The notes under the pieces were generated by a model. The model saw only the letters and a program-made list of their open reading frames with translations, did no database searches and was not told the DNA's origin. The translations under genes and the position numbers were made by a program. A DNA stretch of 64,000 nt from Vitrella brassicaformis. Taxonomy: Eukaryota > Sar > Vitrellaceae. The DNA is taken from the NCBI GenBank assembly GCA_001179505.1, contig CDMY01000571.1, positions 256,752 through 320,751 on the forward strand, written 5' to 3'. Shown one piece after another: positions 23,401 to 34,388 of the stretch (positions are counted from its first letter, which is position 1; every line of letters begins with the position of its first letter).

Positions 23401-25538
23401 TGCAGGAGGAGGATTCCGGGGCTGCATCAAGCACACAAGGACATGGAAATCCATGCTTCGGGTGATGTGATATTCTGTTTGATTCTCACCGCTGCGGCGA
23501 GCAGATCTTGCAGTCGGGCTATCTCAGCCTCCAACTCGCAGAGCTTGCCGTCCTTTGGATCAAAGTTGATCTTTGGCTTGTTCTGTACCTGTGGACATAA
23601 AGCCAAAGCGCTCCTCTCTGAGGTGAGGCCGTCCATCTGCGGTCAGAGTGGTCAGGGTCTGTACCAGGGTAACACGTTCAGCGAACCGGAGTGTGCTGAG
23701 GGTGTCCTGCATCTGCTTCGCTCCGGGACAGATGCACGCCACCTATGCCACCCAGAAACAGACGGAATGTATGCACATGCAAGTAGCCACAGTCCCCTTA
23801 TTACCATCAAGGTTTTTGAATTTCCTCCGAGGGAATCCTGGAGCGCACACACACAGCCGCACACACGAATGACATTCTCGAGAGACCTCTTGGCTCTCTG
23901 TCTGCTCGTTTCAACCTGCAGGACTCGCGTCAGCTTGGAGTCTCTGTAGGGGATGTGCGTTGGTTTGTGGGGTTGCTTGATCTGTTTGTTGAGCGCGTTG
24001 ATAACGTTGCCTGCAGTAAGAGAGGTACATATGCAGTGATACAACTACTATGGAAGACGGTACCGAGAGCAGAAAGGGACGTGTTGATTGACGTTGCCTC
24101 TTTCATGCCATCTCCTTCAACGCCTGACCAAAATGCAGTTTCTATGCTCAGGTCTTGTTGCGTGCCTCTGCCGCTGACCAGACTGCTTGACGTGCTCGCA
24201 TCCAGCGAGATCGACAAGATTCAATTTCCCAAGACGAATCTATTGAAATGCAGGCCAGCAAATTTGGCAGGTGACCATGTGTCTGCGCTCGTCGATGCGA
24301 TGGCCTCACCTGCCTTCTGCCGCCTTCGGCCTCAGCTGACGACTCCACTATCACAGTGAAGATCGAATGACTCCTGAGGCACGAGACAGACACAATTAAA
24401 TGAAGCTTTTTGCGCCATCCTCTCTTGCCTTACCGTGACGAGTGTTGGTTCATGTCTGTGCACCGGTGGTGTTGGTATTTGCGGCCCTCCTCCAGCACTT
24501 CCATCATAGCATGCACGTTCTTTGCCTGAAAACATCGGTGCAAAAGCGAAGCTCGGGTAGGGCATGCTCCGTGCCGTGCATGGATGCTCACCTCTCTCTG
24601 CGTAAGCTTGTCGACCCAGGGGCTGTCCTCGCCCCTCAGTTCCAACGCCACGCCTCTCTCCTCTTTGCTTCCCAGCAAATCGTAGAGTTTTTTATCATAC
24701 ATCTCCATGAAGGAGACACGAACAAGGAAGCGACGCTCGCCTCCCACTCTCGGAGTGCCTTGTTCAATGGGCGCTCGGGGCGTCTCAGGCATAGACAGGC
24801 TACCGCCGCTCGCTCGGCGCTCGAGAGGTTGGTGGGAGCCGATCGCGTCATATATCTGAATTTTGTAAAGATCCGTACAATCGCACGGGGAGTGAGCACA
24901 CACATGTCAAGGGCATCTCTTGGCTACCTGTTTGACGGCTCGTGGTATGATGCCCAGCCGTTCATCGAAGATGGAGCTGTGAGTGTCGGAAGTGACTTTG
25001 GCTTCATGGGGGCCCATCTGATGACAATGACACTTATAATGTTACGCCTTTGTGCAGGATCAAGCCGCCTTACTTACCATTGTGTAGGTCTTTCCACTCC
25101 CAGTCAGCCCATATGCGAATATCGTCCCTGGAAAGCGGAGAGGCATAGCATTACAGACACAGTTTCCTTCAAGTTCCTGCCAGCCTGTTTACCGTTGAAG
25201 CCCTGCAGAACCGATTCCACGATCTCTGCGGCTGTGGCATCGTACACATCTTTCTGAGTGGATGCCCAGTCGAAGACCGCGTCGTACCTGCGCGTCTTTT
25301 CACTCGTCTGATTTATCCTGCATCACAACAGGCAACCACAATCGACGGTTTCCCCCTCTCTCCCTCTCCCCCCTCACAGAATGGAGGCATTGTCTGTGTC
25401 AATGACGAGATTCTCATCGCTCTTTTTGTCCTCTCCCTTCAGGAAGGGCCGGCAGCGAATGACGACCTTTATCGTCTCCTTGGACTCGCCCCCTGGTGCC
25501 CCGGGCAGGGCGAGTTCGGGAACTGGCGATGCGGACAT
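20458..25538 (-). CDS. Kinesin: N-terminal motor, coiled coil, C-terminal armadillo-like tail
   Basis: The start is the ATG at 25538 ([13 protein letters not shown]) and the last exon ends [10 protein letters not shown] at 20458. Motor motifs appear in order: VVIRCRPF at the N-terminus, P-loop [11 protein letters not shown] (about 25105), switch I SSRSHSIF (about 24370), switch [12 protein letters not shown] (about 24210), [10 protein letters not shown] (about 24080), [11 protein letters not shown] (about 23935) and [23 protein letters not shown] then resembles a kinesin-2 neck. A long coiled coil follows (about 23500-22080), then heptads at 21966-22070. The tail ([75 protein letters not shown]) resembles armadillo repeats. 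A microtubule plus-end motor is expected. The P-loop has Leu where Gln is usual. The layout resembles plant armadillo-repeat kinesins, while the neck resembles kinesin-2. Confidence 0.85.
21966..22070 (-). repeat. In-gene 21-bp minisatellite encoding coiled-coil heptads
   Basis: Five head-to-tail 21-bp units inside the kinesin exon encode (A/K)(Q/K/E)LSSAE heptads, alternating AQLSSAE and AKLSSAE. Codon use is almost the same in every unit (CTGAGCAGCGCCGAGGCC), which indicates recent expansion. Confidence 0.9.
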
Positions 25539-25550
25539 CCTCTCACATCA

Positions 25551-25616
25551 ACATCGAGCGGAGAAGCCCCAAAAACATCGAGCGGAGAAGCCCCAAAAAC
25601 ATCGAGCGGAGAAGCC
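25551..25616. repeat. 24-bp tandem repeat, almost three copies, in a divergent promoter
   Basis: Units start at 25551, 25575 and 25599 with the word ACATCGAGCGGAGAAGCCCC. They begin 12 bp upstream of the kinesin ATG, in the 198-bp gap between two divergent genes (starts 25538 minus and 25737 plus). Confidence 0.92.
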
Positions 25617-25736
25617 CGCGGTGCGGGAGGTCGCCCTTCTATCGCTCATTCCTCCCTCGGCCCCCATGGGCCCCCACCAAGCTCGCAGTCTCAAAAACCT
25701 TGGTGTGTGGAGGGTGTGTGTGTGTGTGTCTGAAAC

Positions 25737-26837
25737 ATGTCGCTCAAGGATCCGTTGTGGTTGGGTGAGAATGAGGACAAGATCCAGTACCACAACTTTG
25801 TGCAGCGGTGGATGGACTTCCGCAAACACACCATCCGGCAGCGGCTGAGGGAGGGGGAGCGGCGGCAGGGCTACACGTGGGCGCAGCTGCACAACTACAA
25901 AGAGGACTACTGCCTGCCGAAGCTCCCACCCGACATGCCGGTCACTGCCGTGCCGCAGGTGGCCACCTGTGAGCTCTACTTCAACTGGGTCGACCGCTGC
26001 GTCACCCAGGGCATCCTCAACATGAGAGCCAGATGGCCACTCGCCAGACTCCAAATCTGCAAACCAAACTGGGTCAGTCAAGAAGGGGAAGGAGAGAGAC
26101 CATCTTGTGGTGGGACTGCCGCTTCCTCTGTGTGTGTCAGACGCTGCTGCGCCGCTGCTGCAAGCGCCGGGATGCGGCCATCTTGCAGGCTGTCGAGCAG
26201 TGGGAGGCAGACCACGTCAAGAGACTCTCACCCCAATACCAGTACGCACCAAACGACAGTACTCTCACAAGAGAGGTGCAGCACTGATTTGTATTGGGTG
26301 GGTGTTTCATTCAGGCAGGAGTACGTTGACGACTTGGACCAGAAACTGCGCTACCTGTCGGTACGACGACACCTGCATATCACACCTGACCTTCCGCCCA
26401 TTGAAACGCATCGCTGCTCTTTGCCACTCGTCTGTCTGTCTGTCTGGCAGTACATCGATGCCCGCACACAAGACGAGCTGGACCTCCTCAGGTGGGTACC
26501 TCAGTGACACAACAAAAGGCCGAGCGTGTGAAGGCGCCTCCCTCATTGTCAGGTTGTGTGTGTGAATGTATGCAGGTTGAAGCGTGACGTGGAGGATTTG
26601 AAGCGTCGCGCCAAGTATTTGGTCAAGAAGACCAGGCTGACCCCGAGCCCCTACCTGGCGTACCAACACCCAGAGGACATACCCTACTACATCAGTAAGA
26701 CCACCCACTGCCAACTGCCCCTGCCTGTCCTCATCAACATGTTGCTCTGCCGCGGTTGCAACTGTGTGTGTGTGTGTGTGTGTGCTGCAGAGGAGGGAGG
26801 CGACATGCCGATACCCCGACAGACGACGCTGGGATGA
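25737..26837 (+). CDS. Unrecognised charged, helical protein
   Basis: The start is the ATG at 25737 (MSLKDPLWLGENEDKIQYHN). Six exons chain in frame. The first ends near NMRARWPLARLQICKPNW (an earlier donor is possible). The others are TLLRRCCKRRDAAILQAVEQ, QEYVDDLDQKLRYLS, YIDARTQDELDLLR, a segment from LKRDVEDLKRRAKYLVKKTR to YQHPEDIPYYI, and KEGGDMPIPRQTTLG with TGA at 26835-26837. It is rich in Arg/Lys/Trp/Tyr, with amphipathic helices and a short coiled coil (DDLDQKLRYL...LKRDVEDLKRR). There is no signal peptide. It shares a short promoter with the divergent kinesin. I do not recognise the family. The style (short, basic, tryptophan-rich) would suit a lineage-specific subunit of a mitochondrial complex, but that is a guess. 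Confidence 0.7.
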
Positions 26838-27375
26838 GAGAAGTGAGTGCGGAAGCAAGACCAGAGAGATGCGTTTGCTCTCCAACGGGGGAGGAATGAG
26901 TGACAGGCGGTGAGGCAGGCAGGCAGGCAGTTGCGTGTTGGTTGTATTGCGCTGTGTGAGTGAGGGAGGTTGGTGGTTTCTGTGGGTCTGTATCATCTCC
27001 CTGATGACACAGCTGTGAGGGGACGGGGTCTCCCACACGTATTTGGGCAGCGTCTCTGGGAAGTTGGTTTGGATCCACAGGTCAGCCCAGCTATCGCCAG
27101 TGTACACACATGAGGGGTGAGGTGATGCGAACTGACCACTGCCAGTGGCCGTAGAGGATGCGTGATCCAGTGAGTCAGTGAGTTAGTGAGTGAGTGAGTG
27201 AGGGAAGTCTTTTTGCGTGATGGATGGATGTATGATTAATGATGAGTCAATCCGTCAATTCAATTGACTACTGCCATTCAATAGCTGCGTACGCACACGA
27301 CAAGGGTCGACTGTCACCATCGCACCAACACATGCACCACTCATGCGTAAATAAAATGTCATGCACTTCGCTACG
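26838..27375. other. Convergent intergenic region
   Basis: This stretch lies between the 3' ends of the plus gene (26837) and the minus gene (27376). It carries GTGAGT/GCAG microsatellite (for example 27173-27202). No gene seen. Confidence 0.5.
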
Positions 27376-29892
27376 CTACTGCTCTCCCCCCTGCGGCCCA
27401 GTCTCGCTAGTGCTTGAGTGTGTGACCTGTTGGTCACCTCCTTCTTGGCTTGAATGCACCTCTACTCCTTTGGCACGCAACCTCTCGGCGACCTCGTGCA
27501 GTGGCGGCATCTCAGCCTCGCCATCCACCAGCCCCTGGAACATCATGATCACTGCACCACCACAAGCGACACAGCCATCACCACACGGCAATAAGACAAA
27601 CAGTGGCGGATGGATGGATGGACCACGGGCCGTGGCTGCCTGTGACATACGTACCTGCGTTCTTGCCAGCTCCCTTCGTGTAGTCGTTTTCTTCCTCCTC
27701 CTCCTCGTCAGTGTCTCGTTCGCCGCTGTCCTTGTCAGGCTCCTGTGCGGGTGTTGGTGCGTTGGGGAGCGGCGCGAGCTCGACTCGGATGGGGAATGCA
27801 TTCCACATCAACGGCAGCTTGATAAGAGCACCCAACTCCTCCATGATAGTCGGTAACCAGACGGCGTCATCGGTGAAGTCCGCCATGCGGCTGTAGCCCG
27901 TCACTATGCACAGCTGATGGATGCATAGATAGATAGATAGATAGATGGATTGACACACACAATAGATAAAGAGGTGACATGGTGCCGAAGGGGGCACGAA
28001 CCCGTTGCTCCCCTCCCTCCGTCACCTTGTTGTTTTTGAGGAGGTGTGTGAGAGTCGGCAGCCAGGTGTCGAGTGATCTGTCGATGGACGGGTTGGACAG
28101 CAGGCACAAATCCGCACACAGGCCGCCGCCCTCGGCCACATCGTCACCATACACCTACACGACACGACACGACACGACACGACACGCACCCAACCGTTTT
28201 TCACGGCGGGTCATCACAGCAGCCACCCAGTGTGTCTGTGTCACCTGTGTGAATTCGTGGTAGAGGCCCCTGAAGTGTCGGCACTCGAGCGTCTGCCCGC
28301 TCTCGAGTGTCTTGGGCAGCGGAGGACCGAGCATGCCGTATGTAAGCTCCTTGCCCCACCTGTCACCCTCACCTAAGAAGCCCACCAGCACCTGCAGGCA
28401 GGCGACACAAACGCAGTGAGTACAACATCACACTAGCTGACAGCGCTGCTCGCCTCGCTCTCTTTCCCCCTCCCGAGCTGACAGACAGCCGTGCTGAATG
28501 GGTGACTGACCACGATGAGCTCCTTCAAGCTGGGCACGCGTGTGAGTATTGCCGACCACTGGGCCTCGGCCTCATAGTCGCCAGCCACTCCCACCACGTG
28601 CATGACCACGCGTGGCTTGGCCAGCTCATTCACCGGTGGCGGATGCAGCTGGTTGAGGGCGTTCAGCACCGTCAGGGGGTAGGACAGCAGCAAGGGCCGC
28701 CTGTCCTTCTTCAGGGCATCCACTGTGTGGCACTGCCGCCACAGCTGGCTGCTCAGGTCATCGGGGTCGAAGAAGATGTACTTGTCCTCCTCTGCATATG
28801 ACGAGGACGCGACGGCTGCCTCTGGAGTGCTTTCTTGGCCAGTCTCGAAGCAGCCCTCCTCGAGGGCCGACCGCATCATGCCGGCGTAGAGTTTGGATGT
28901 CTGCTGAGCGGCCCGCCTCTTGTCTGCCTTGACCGTCGCCCGCAGCTGCTTGGCGGCCGCATTCTCGGGATCGACGCTGAGCAGCCTGTCCACCGTGCTA
29001 AGCGACTTGTCCCAATCCTGAGTGGGTGGGACGAAGAAAGAAAGAAAGAAAGAAAGAAAGACAGACCTACGTTGAGTGGTCGGAGAGCCAGCACTTCTGC
29101 CCTGCTGTCTGTGTTTCCCACCCACCCACCCACCTGCATGTGGTGGTATGCGAGCGCCAGCCTGTAGAGGGCCTTGACGTTGTCCGGCCGATGATTGAGG
29201 ACAAACTCACACTGCACCCGTTCCATGCAGCACACAGACACAGACACTACTATCTGTCAAACGCATGTGTGTGTTTCCTCGCCTGTGTGACGGTGTTGTC
29301 GGGCTCGTCCAGTTTGAGGTAGCCCTGGGCCATGTTGAGGCGGAGTGTCAGCTGCTCCTCGAAAGAACCACCGCCGCCGCCGCCTGCTTGCTCTTGGTCA
29401 AGGCGACTTGCCGCCACGCCGGCCTTCAGAATCTCTTTGAGCGCCAGCTGCATGGAAGAAACAGACAGCAGACAGACGTCATGCAGTGAATGTAATGGTC
29501 TGTGTCTTTGCTTTGCTTGCCTTCCAGAGGTCCACGGCCGCCTTGTACTCGCCTCGTTTGAAGGCATCATTTCCCGCCTGCTTGACTGCCAGCGGGTTCA
29601 ACGTGTCGTCTTCGTCATCATCGCCGTCGCTACCCGGGTAGTCGTCGCTCTCATCATCATCGCCATCTTCGTAGTCTTCCACGTCACCATTCCTCTCGGC
29701 TGCCGCCGGTGGAATGGGCGCATTCTCGTTCGTATGGCTGCTGGGGTGGTCCTGGGGCTGCTCTGTTTCATCATGAGGAAGGCTCATCCTCACCCAAGCA
29801 GAAGATCTGCGAGCCAAGCGCGCACACAGGATCGCCGAAGAAGCTTCGCGCGTGATTTCCCCAATGGTTTGGGCCTCGATAGCCACAGACAT
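27376..29892 (-). CDS. TPR protein with MSS51-like C-terminal domain
   Basis: The start is the ATG at 29892 (MSVAIEAQTIGEITREASSA) and the end is GPQGGEQ at 27376. An acidic stretch (DYEDGDDDESDDYPGSDGDD) precedes a TPR block: AVKQAGNDAFKRGEYKAAVD, then LRLNMAQGYLKLDE, then CEFVLNHRPDNVKALYRLAL, then DWDKSLSTVDRLLSVDPENA. This is the three-TPR pattern of co-chaperones. The C-terminal half (LLSYPLTVLNALNQLHPPP; RVVMHVVGVAGDYEAEAQWS; VPSLKELIVVLVGFLGEGD; a segment from GLYHEFTQ) resembles the C-terminal region of MSS51/zf-MYND proteins. The domain call is from memory of the family. No MYND zinc finger and no signal peptide are visible. A role in protein-complex or mitochondrial mRNA regulation is possible but unproven. 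The ATG lies only 98 bp downstream of the end of the MFS gene on the same strand. Confidence 0.75.
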
Positions 29893-29990
29893 ATTGCATT
29901 CATACGGGAGTCGGGAAAACTACTTTGCAAAAGTAGACTGGAACACTCCGTTAATGCAGTCTGCCACTCCTTAATTAGCTACCAGCTCAT

Positions 29991-30044
29991 TCACACGGAG
30001 TGTAGCTCTCGACTGTGCTCCCCTCCCCTGCTCGTCCCGGCCCT

Positions 30045-30075
<31 letters not shown>

Positions 30076-32518
30076 ACACTTATCCGTCGTGTGTGTTTGC
30101 GCCTCTCTTCTCGCCGTTTCTTGGCCATCGACCGACACCACAGCCGCAGCGCAAAGGCACATGCGATGATGCCGCTGCCCAGGCCGACCAGATCGGCGTA
30201 GAGGAAACACTTGGACCCCATGCACTCGAGGTTGGCACCCGTGGGGTCACTGCCCTGCTGCAGAGAGGGCACCGCCCCGCTGGAGGTGTCGTTGGTGGCT
30301 TGGTTGCTCATCTTCTGCATGACCAGGGCGGCCTCCCTGTCGGTCAGGTTGCTGCTGCTGCTGCCGGCTGCTGCCGGTGCTGCCAGGGATGATGATGCTG
30401 GCTCGAGGACGATAGTGTCGCCCTCCAATTTATCAGCGAAGACGTCGTAGAAGGTCCCGGCAATGAGATTGAAGACAGTGGCGAACAGAGAGAGGAAGGA
30501 CACCAATGTGCCGAAGAGGAAGCCCAACGAGTTGTTGCCAAAGGTCTCCTGCACGCGTCAATGGATGGAGCAGCACAACAGAGGATGAATCAATGAGTGG
30601 TATGGATGGCTGACGGTGTCGGTGTTGCGTGCCATGCCACACCGTGATAAACACAGGCGTGTACGAGAAGTTCATGCCATAAACAAGGCCGACCAGCGAG
30701 ATACATGCGGCCAATGACGAACCTGAACCACATGATGCGAACGCGGATCGGATCTGTGTCGATGGCTGTGAATGATTTGTTGTGTGTGTGTATCACCTCA
30801 CTCACCTGGCGGGTCTCTCAAGGCATCCACAACCAGACTTATCTGAGGCAGGCACCACCGCACACACGCAGAGGCAACAATCCCGGCCGGCTCTCATGTC
30901 TTCAGTGACTCTGTCTCTGTCCGTCTCATTCACTTCACTCACTTGTGCGATGATGAACAGCACAGAGCCGAGCACGAAATGGAAGGCCGTCACGACAACA
31001 CTTCGACAGCCGTCCAGCAGCAGGCCGCCGACAAAGCGGCCAGCACAGTTAAAGTAGCTCAGCAGCTTCACCAGCTCGAACCTGGCGCTCTCGCTGTAGC
31101 CGTATGAGTGGGATAATAACGAGGCGTTGCCGATAACCATGGAGCAGCAGCCCTGCACCACACAGAAGTACGCCCCGAGCATCAGCATGTCAGCAGAAAG
31201 CACCATCCGCATTTTGTCGTTGAAGGTTGCAGTATGATGATGCGGCTCCTGATGTGACGCCGCTCCCTCCGCCCCTTGTTGTTGCTGTGGCCCCTGCTTG
31301 ATGGCCATCTGAGCATGTGCATGGGCCGCCGTCCCGCCCCCTCTCCGCCTCGACTCGTCCGCGGCCTCCTCCCCGCCGCCCTTGTCGCCATCTCTGCCCT
31401 CGAACATCACTGGGCTGGCCGGGGGAGTGGCACGCAGCCTCGGCCATCCGACGCGTGTGGGGCTGAGGCCGCCGCCACCACCCCCATCTGCAGCCGTCGG
31501 GCTGCCGGCCGGTGGCGTTATCTCGCCAGATGGCAGCTTGTGGTACCGCCGCATCTTGCCCGTCAGCCACCTGAACACCCTTCCAGCAGCGGTCTTCCCC
31601 ACCTCATCCCCTGAGTGCCTGTCGGCGCCATTCTGGACAGCTGCGACCGATCCGTTGACGGATCCTGCGTCCGTCGAGGTCTCCTCATCGGCGGGTGGCA
31701 ACGTTACCGAATCAGATGGGGCCACCAATGCCTTGTCGACTGGTGAGGTCGGCTGTGCAGGGGCAACTAGAGGCCTCTTGCGCAGCAGCAGGGCGCCGGA
31801 GAGAGCGGCGCTCCCCAGAAGAGCCGCTAGGCAGTAGAGGAAGGGGATCAGACGCTGTGGGCCGAAGAAGGTCTCGAACAGCAGTCCGATGAAGGCGGCA
31901 GAGAGGCCGTATGCCGAGGCCAATAGACCGACGATCCGCCCCCGATGCTCTGCGTGGAAGTTGTTGAAATTGGTGAACAGGGCCGAATAATACATGGCGA
32001 CGGACCCTTGGCCAGCCAGAAAGTAGCAGAAGCCCAGCAGAAGGGCGCTCGGTGATGAAGACAGGACGTCCAGACAAAGGGCGAAGCCACAGTAACCTGC
32101 CACGCACAGGTACCCATGACTCGCCACGAGTGCCTACCATTATGTATGCACACCGCTCTCTCACCAGAGAATGCCAGCACCGCGCCAACGAGCGCTGTCA
32201 GGTTTGGCCCCGCAGCGTCGTAGAGCATGCCTCCCAATATGCCCAAGTACTGACCAGTGGCCCTGCAGGGACAATGCGCACGCACAGGAAACATGTGAAA
32301 TGCACCCTTAGTGGTTGTAGTGCGTGAAGTGAATCTTGCCCCATGGAGTAGATCAGTTCAAGGTCTCTCGTGCTGAGGTGGTAATGCCTCTTGAGCTCGA
32401 GTGAGAAGACGCCGAAGCCATAGATGCTGCCGCTGCACAAGGACATGCACGTGCCGACAACCAGGGACGGCACAGACGGAAGGCATGGCGCAGACGCCTG
32501 GCTCTTGAGAGATTTCAT
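29991..32518 (-). CDS. Nodulin-like major facilitator superfamily transporter
   Basis: The start is the ATG at 32518 (MKSLKSQASAPCLPSVPSL) and the end is SRELHSV at 29991. Membrane segments alternate with loops: GTCMSLCSGSIYGFGVFSLE, ATGQYLGILGGMLYDAAGPN, LTALVGAVLAFSG, ALLLGFCYFLAGQGSVAMYY, GLLASAYGLSAAFIGLLFET and LIPFLYCLAALLGSAALSGA. A long Gly/Ser/Pro/His-rich cytosolic loop follows. Then come LGAYFCVVQGCCSMVIG, FVGGLLLDG, VVTAFHFVLGSVLFIIAQ, AACISLVGLVYGMNFSYTP, SLGFLFGTLVSFLSLFATVF, and a last helix near YADLVGLGSGIIACAFALRL. This 6 + loop + 6 layout and the YGFGVFSLELK start match nodulin-like MFS proteins. The substrate is unknown. The C-terminus has a basic segment (KKRREERRKHTRR) and a Gln run (about 30047-30073). 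Confidence 0.85.
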
Positions 32519-32791
32519 CTCATCACAGGCCGAGCACTCTTAGTTCTGCATTGTCCTGCACCGTTCACCCCGAACTTTTTTGCAACGAAGCTCGCACGAG
32601 GGGCTCGTAGTGATCGGCGGTGTGATTTGCTGTCCGGGGGGGTCAGATCTGGCAGCAGAAGGTAACTGCAACAAATCACACACATACTTCACTCGTCCCT
32701 GGCTCATTCCTCATCCTCTCTGTCGTGCTTGCGCCGACAGGCCCTGTACCCAGGTGCTGAGGTCGCTAGTCAGCTTGTCGTCTCGTCAGTC
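32519..32791. promoter_or_regulatory. Divergent promoter region (MFS / ankyrin genes)
   Basis: The start codons at 32518 (minus) and 32792 (plus) are 273 bp apart, so both promoters must lie here unless upstream untranslated exons exist. A possible acceptor/donor pair around 32740 (ccgacag/gccctg) hints at a 5' untranslated exon. No named motif was identified. Confidence 0.5.
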
Positions 32792-34114
32792 ATGACGGAT
32801 TCCAGCTCGGGCCTCTCCGCCTTCCCGACTCATGACGGTACCGCGAAGCTCATCAAGGTTATCCAAGACGGCCCTCTCTCTGGCAAGAAGGTCCGCCGCC
32901 TCATCAAGAAGAAAGGGGCTGATGCTGCAGTGCTCGTCGGCCATCTGAGCCTCATTGAGATTGCCCTCAAGCATCATGGAGAGGGCCCCGTCAGCGACCG
33001 CACTCTCCACGCCATCGCAGAGCTGCTGTCGGGCGGCGCTGACCCTGACCATGGCCGCGTCGTTTGCAGGGCAGTGCGGTGTCATGACTATGCGCTGGTG
33101 GACCTCCTGCTCGACAACCACGCCGATCTGAAGGGGCTGTGTCTGCTGCACATGATCGCTGAGAGTGACCACCAACCGGCCGCTGAGAAGCTGCGGCTGG
33201 TAAGACAGCTGATCGACCACGACCCGGCCATCGTCAAGGAAGTCGACACTCACGGCCGCCATCCCCTCTCGTGCTTCTGCCGCCATCCCCTGCCAGAGGC
33301 TTGGCTGCAGGAGGCCCTTCTCGACCTTCACTACCAGAATGGAGCAAAGACAGACACCCCAGACAGTGACGGCTACCGGCCGCTGCACCACGCCATGCAC
33401 ACTGGCGACAAGACCACGGTCCGCTGGCTGTGTGGCAAGACCAACGACATCGATGCCAGGGCCAGCCGGGTCACCGCCCTCAAGCTGGGTGCACTCAACG
33501 GCCTGCCAACGAAGCTCCTGCGTGTGCTGCTGGTCCACGGCGCGTCGCCATCCGAGGCCACACTGAGGGCGGGCCGCGCACTCAGGAGCGAGGAGTGGGA
33601 GAGGCGGGTCACGAGGGCTTATCTCGATTACCTCAACAAGAACGTGCCCCGGCTGGTCATCGAAAACATCAACCGCACCCTTCGCGCCCTCCGCTCGCCC
33701 TTCGCTTCCCGCGAGTGGCGGCGATCCTTCCCTCGCGCATCCCTGCCAGCGGAGATGGTCACACACATCCTGCAGTTCGCCGCCCACCCTCGCCCCATCC
33801 CCATCGCTGACGAGAGGCTCGCCAGCCGCATCAACACCGCCGTCGGCCACTACTGTGCCCTCACCGCCAAGCTGATCGCCAAGAGGGGCAATGGAGAAAA
33901 CGTCGGTCCGATGCGATGCTTCATGGTTGGCGGTCGCCGTCTGGGTGTGTGCGAGGTGGTGTCTCGAGCAATCAAGGATGAGGCCCGGCTGTACCAGTGC
34001 GATTGGCGGCCCTCCGCATCGACAACGGTCTTCCCGTGGCAGCATTTGGAGGGGCTGCACCTGTCTGGTGATGATCTGGAGCACGAGATGTTCGAGTCGC
34101 TGGGCCTCGAGTGA
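32792..34114 (+). CDS. Ankyrin-repeat-like protein, single exon
   Basis: The start is the ATG at 32792 (MTDSSSGLSAFPTHDGTAKL). An in-frame open stretch continues upstream, but without an ATG. The protein is 440 residues. Ankyrin-like helix pairs are visible: TLHAIAELLSGGADPDHGRV, AVRCHDYALVDLLLDNHADL, KLRLVRQLIDHDPAIVKEVD, DSDGYRPLHHAMHTGDKTTV, and ALKLGALNGLPTKLLRVLLV followed by HGASPSE. The C-terminal part (ASLPAEMVTHILQFAAHPRP) resembles an F-box- or SOCS-type helix. This suggests an adaptor for ubiquitination, which is inference. There is no signal peptide. Unlike almost every neighbour the gene has no introns, which fits a retrocopy or a young family member. Confidence 0.8.
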   Translation: MTDSSSGLSAFPTHDGTAKLIKVIQDGPLSGKKVRRLIKKKGADAAVLVGHLSLIEIALKHHGEGPVSDRTLHAIAELLSGGADPDHGRVVCRAVRCHDYALVDLLLDNHADLKGLCLLHMIAESDHQPAAEKLRLVRQLIDHDPAIVKEVDTHGRHPLSCFCRHPLPEAWLQEALLDLHYQNGAKTDTPDSDGYRPLHHAMHTGDKTTVRWLCGKTNDIDARASRVTALKLGALNGLPTKLLRVLLVHGASPSEATLRAGRALRSEEWERRVTRAYLDYLNKNVPRLVIENINRTLRALRSPFASREWRRSFPRASLPAEMVTHILQFAAHPRPIPIADERLASRINTAVGHYCALTAKLIAKRGNGENVGPMRCFMVGGRRLGVCEVVSRAIKDEARLYQCDWRPSASTTVFPWQHLEGLHLSGDDLEHEMFESLGLE

Positions 34115-34388
34115 GTGATGCGTGTGGGTGTGGTCTGGTGTGGTCAAGACTTTATTCGTCGAGCTGCGTGCAGGATGGTCCTCTCTGTACTGAGTTGCTT
34201 GTTGCATGATTGCATGATTGATTGGACGTTGGCGATGTGTGCGTGCACTCGTGCGGTGAGAGAGTGTATTTGCAGGACAGACATGGATGAGATCTATGCA
34301 TACAGACACTAACTGGGTGCATCAAAAGGCATGCGGGGGCCCCCGAGGGGCGCGAGCTAGACGGAGGCTACTCTCGAATCTCGCCGAG

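Noticed and set aside
32786-34309. 507-residue open frame antisense to the ankyrin gene
   Set aside because: Low-complexity translation typical of antisense GC-rich codons. The sense strand shows regular ankyrin helices and an ATG start.
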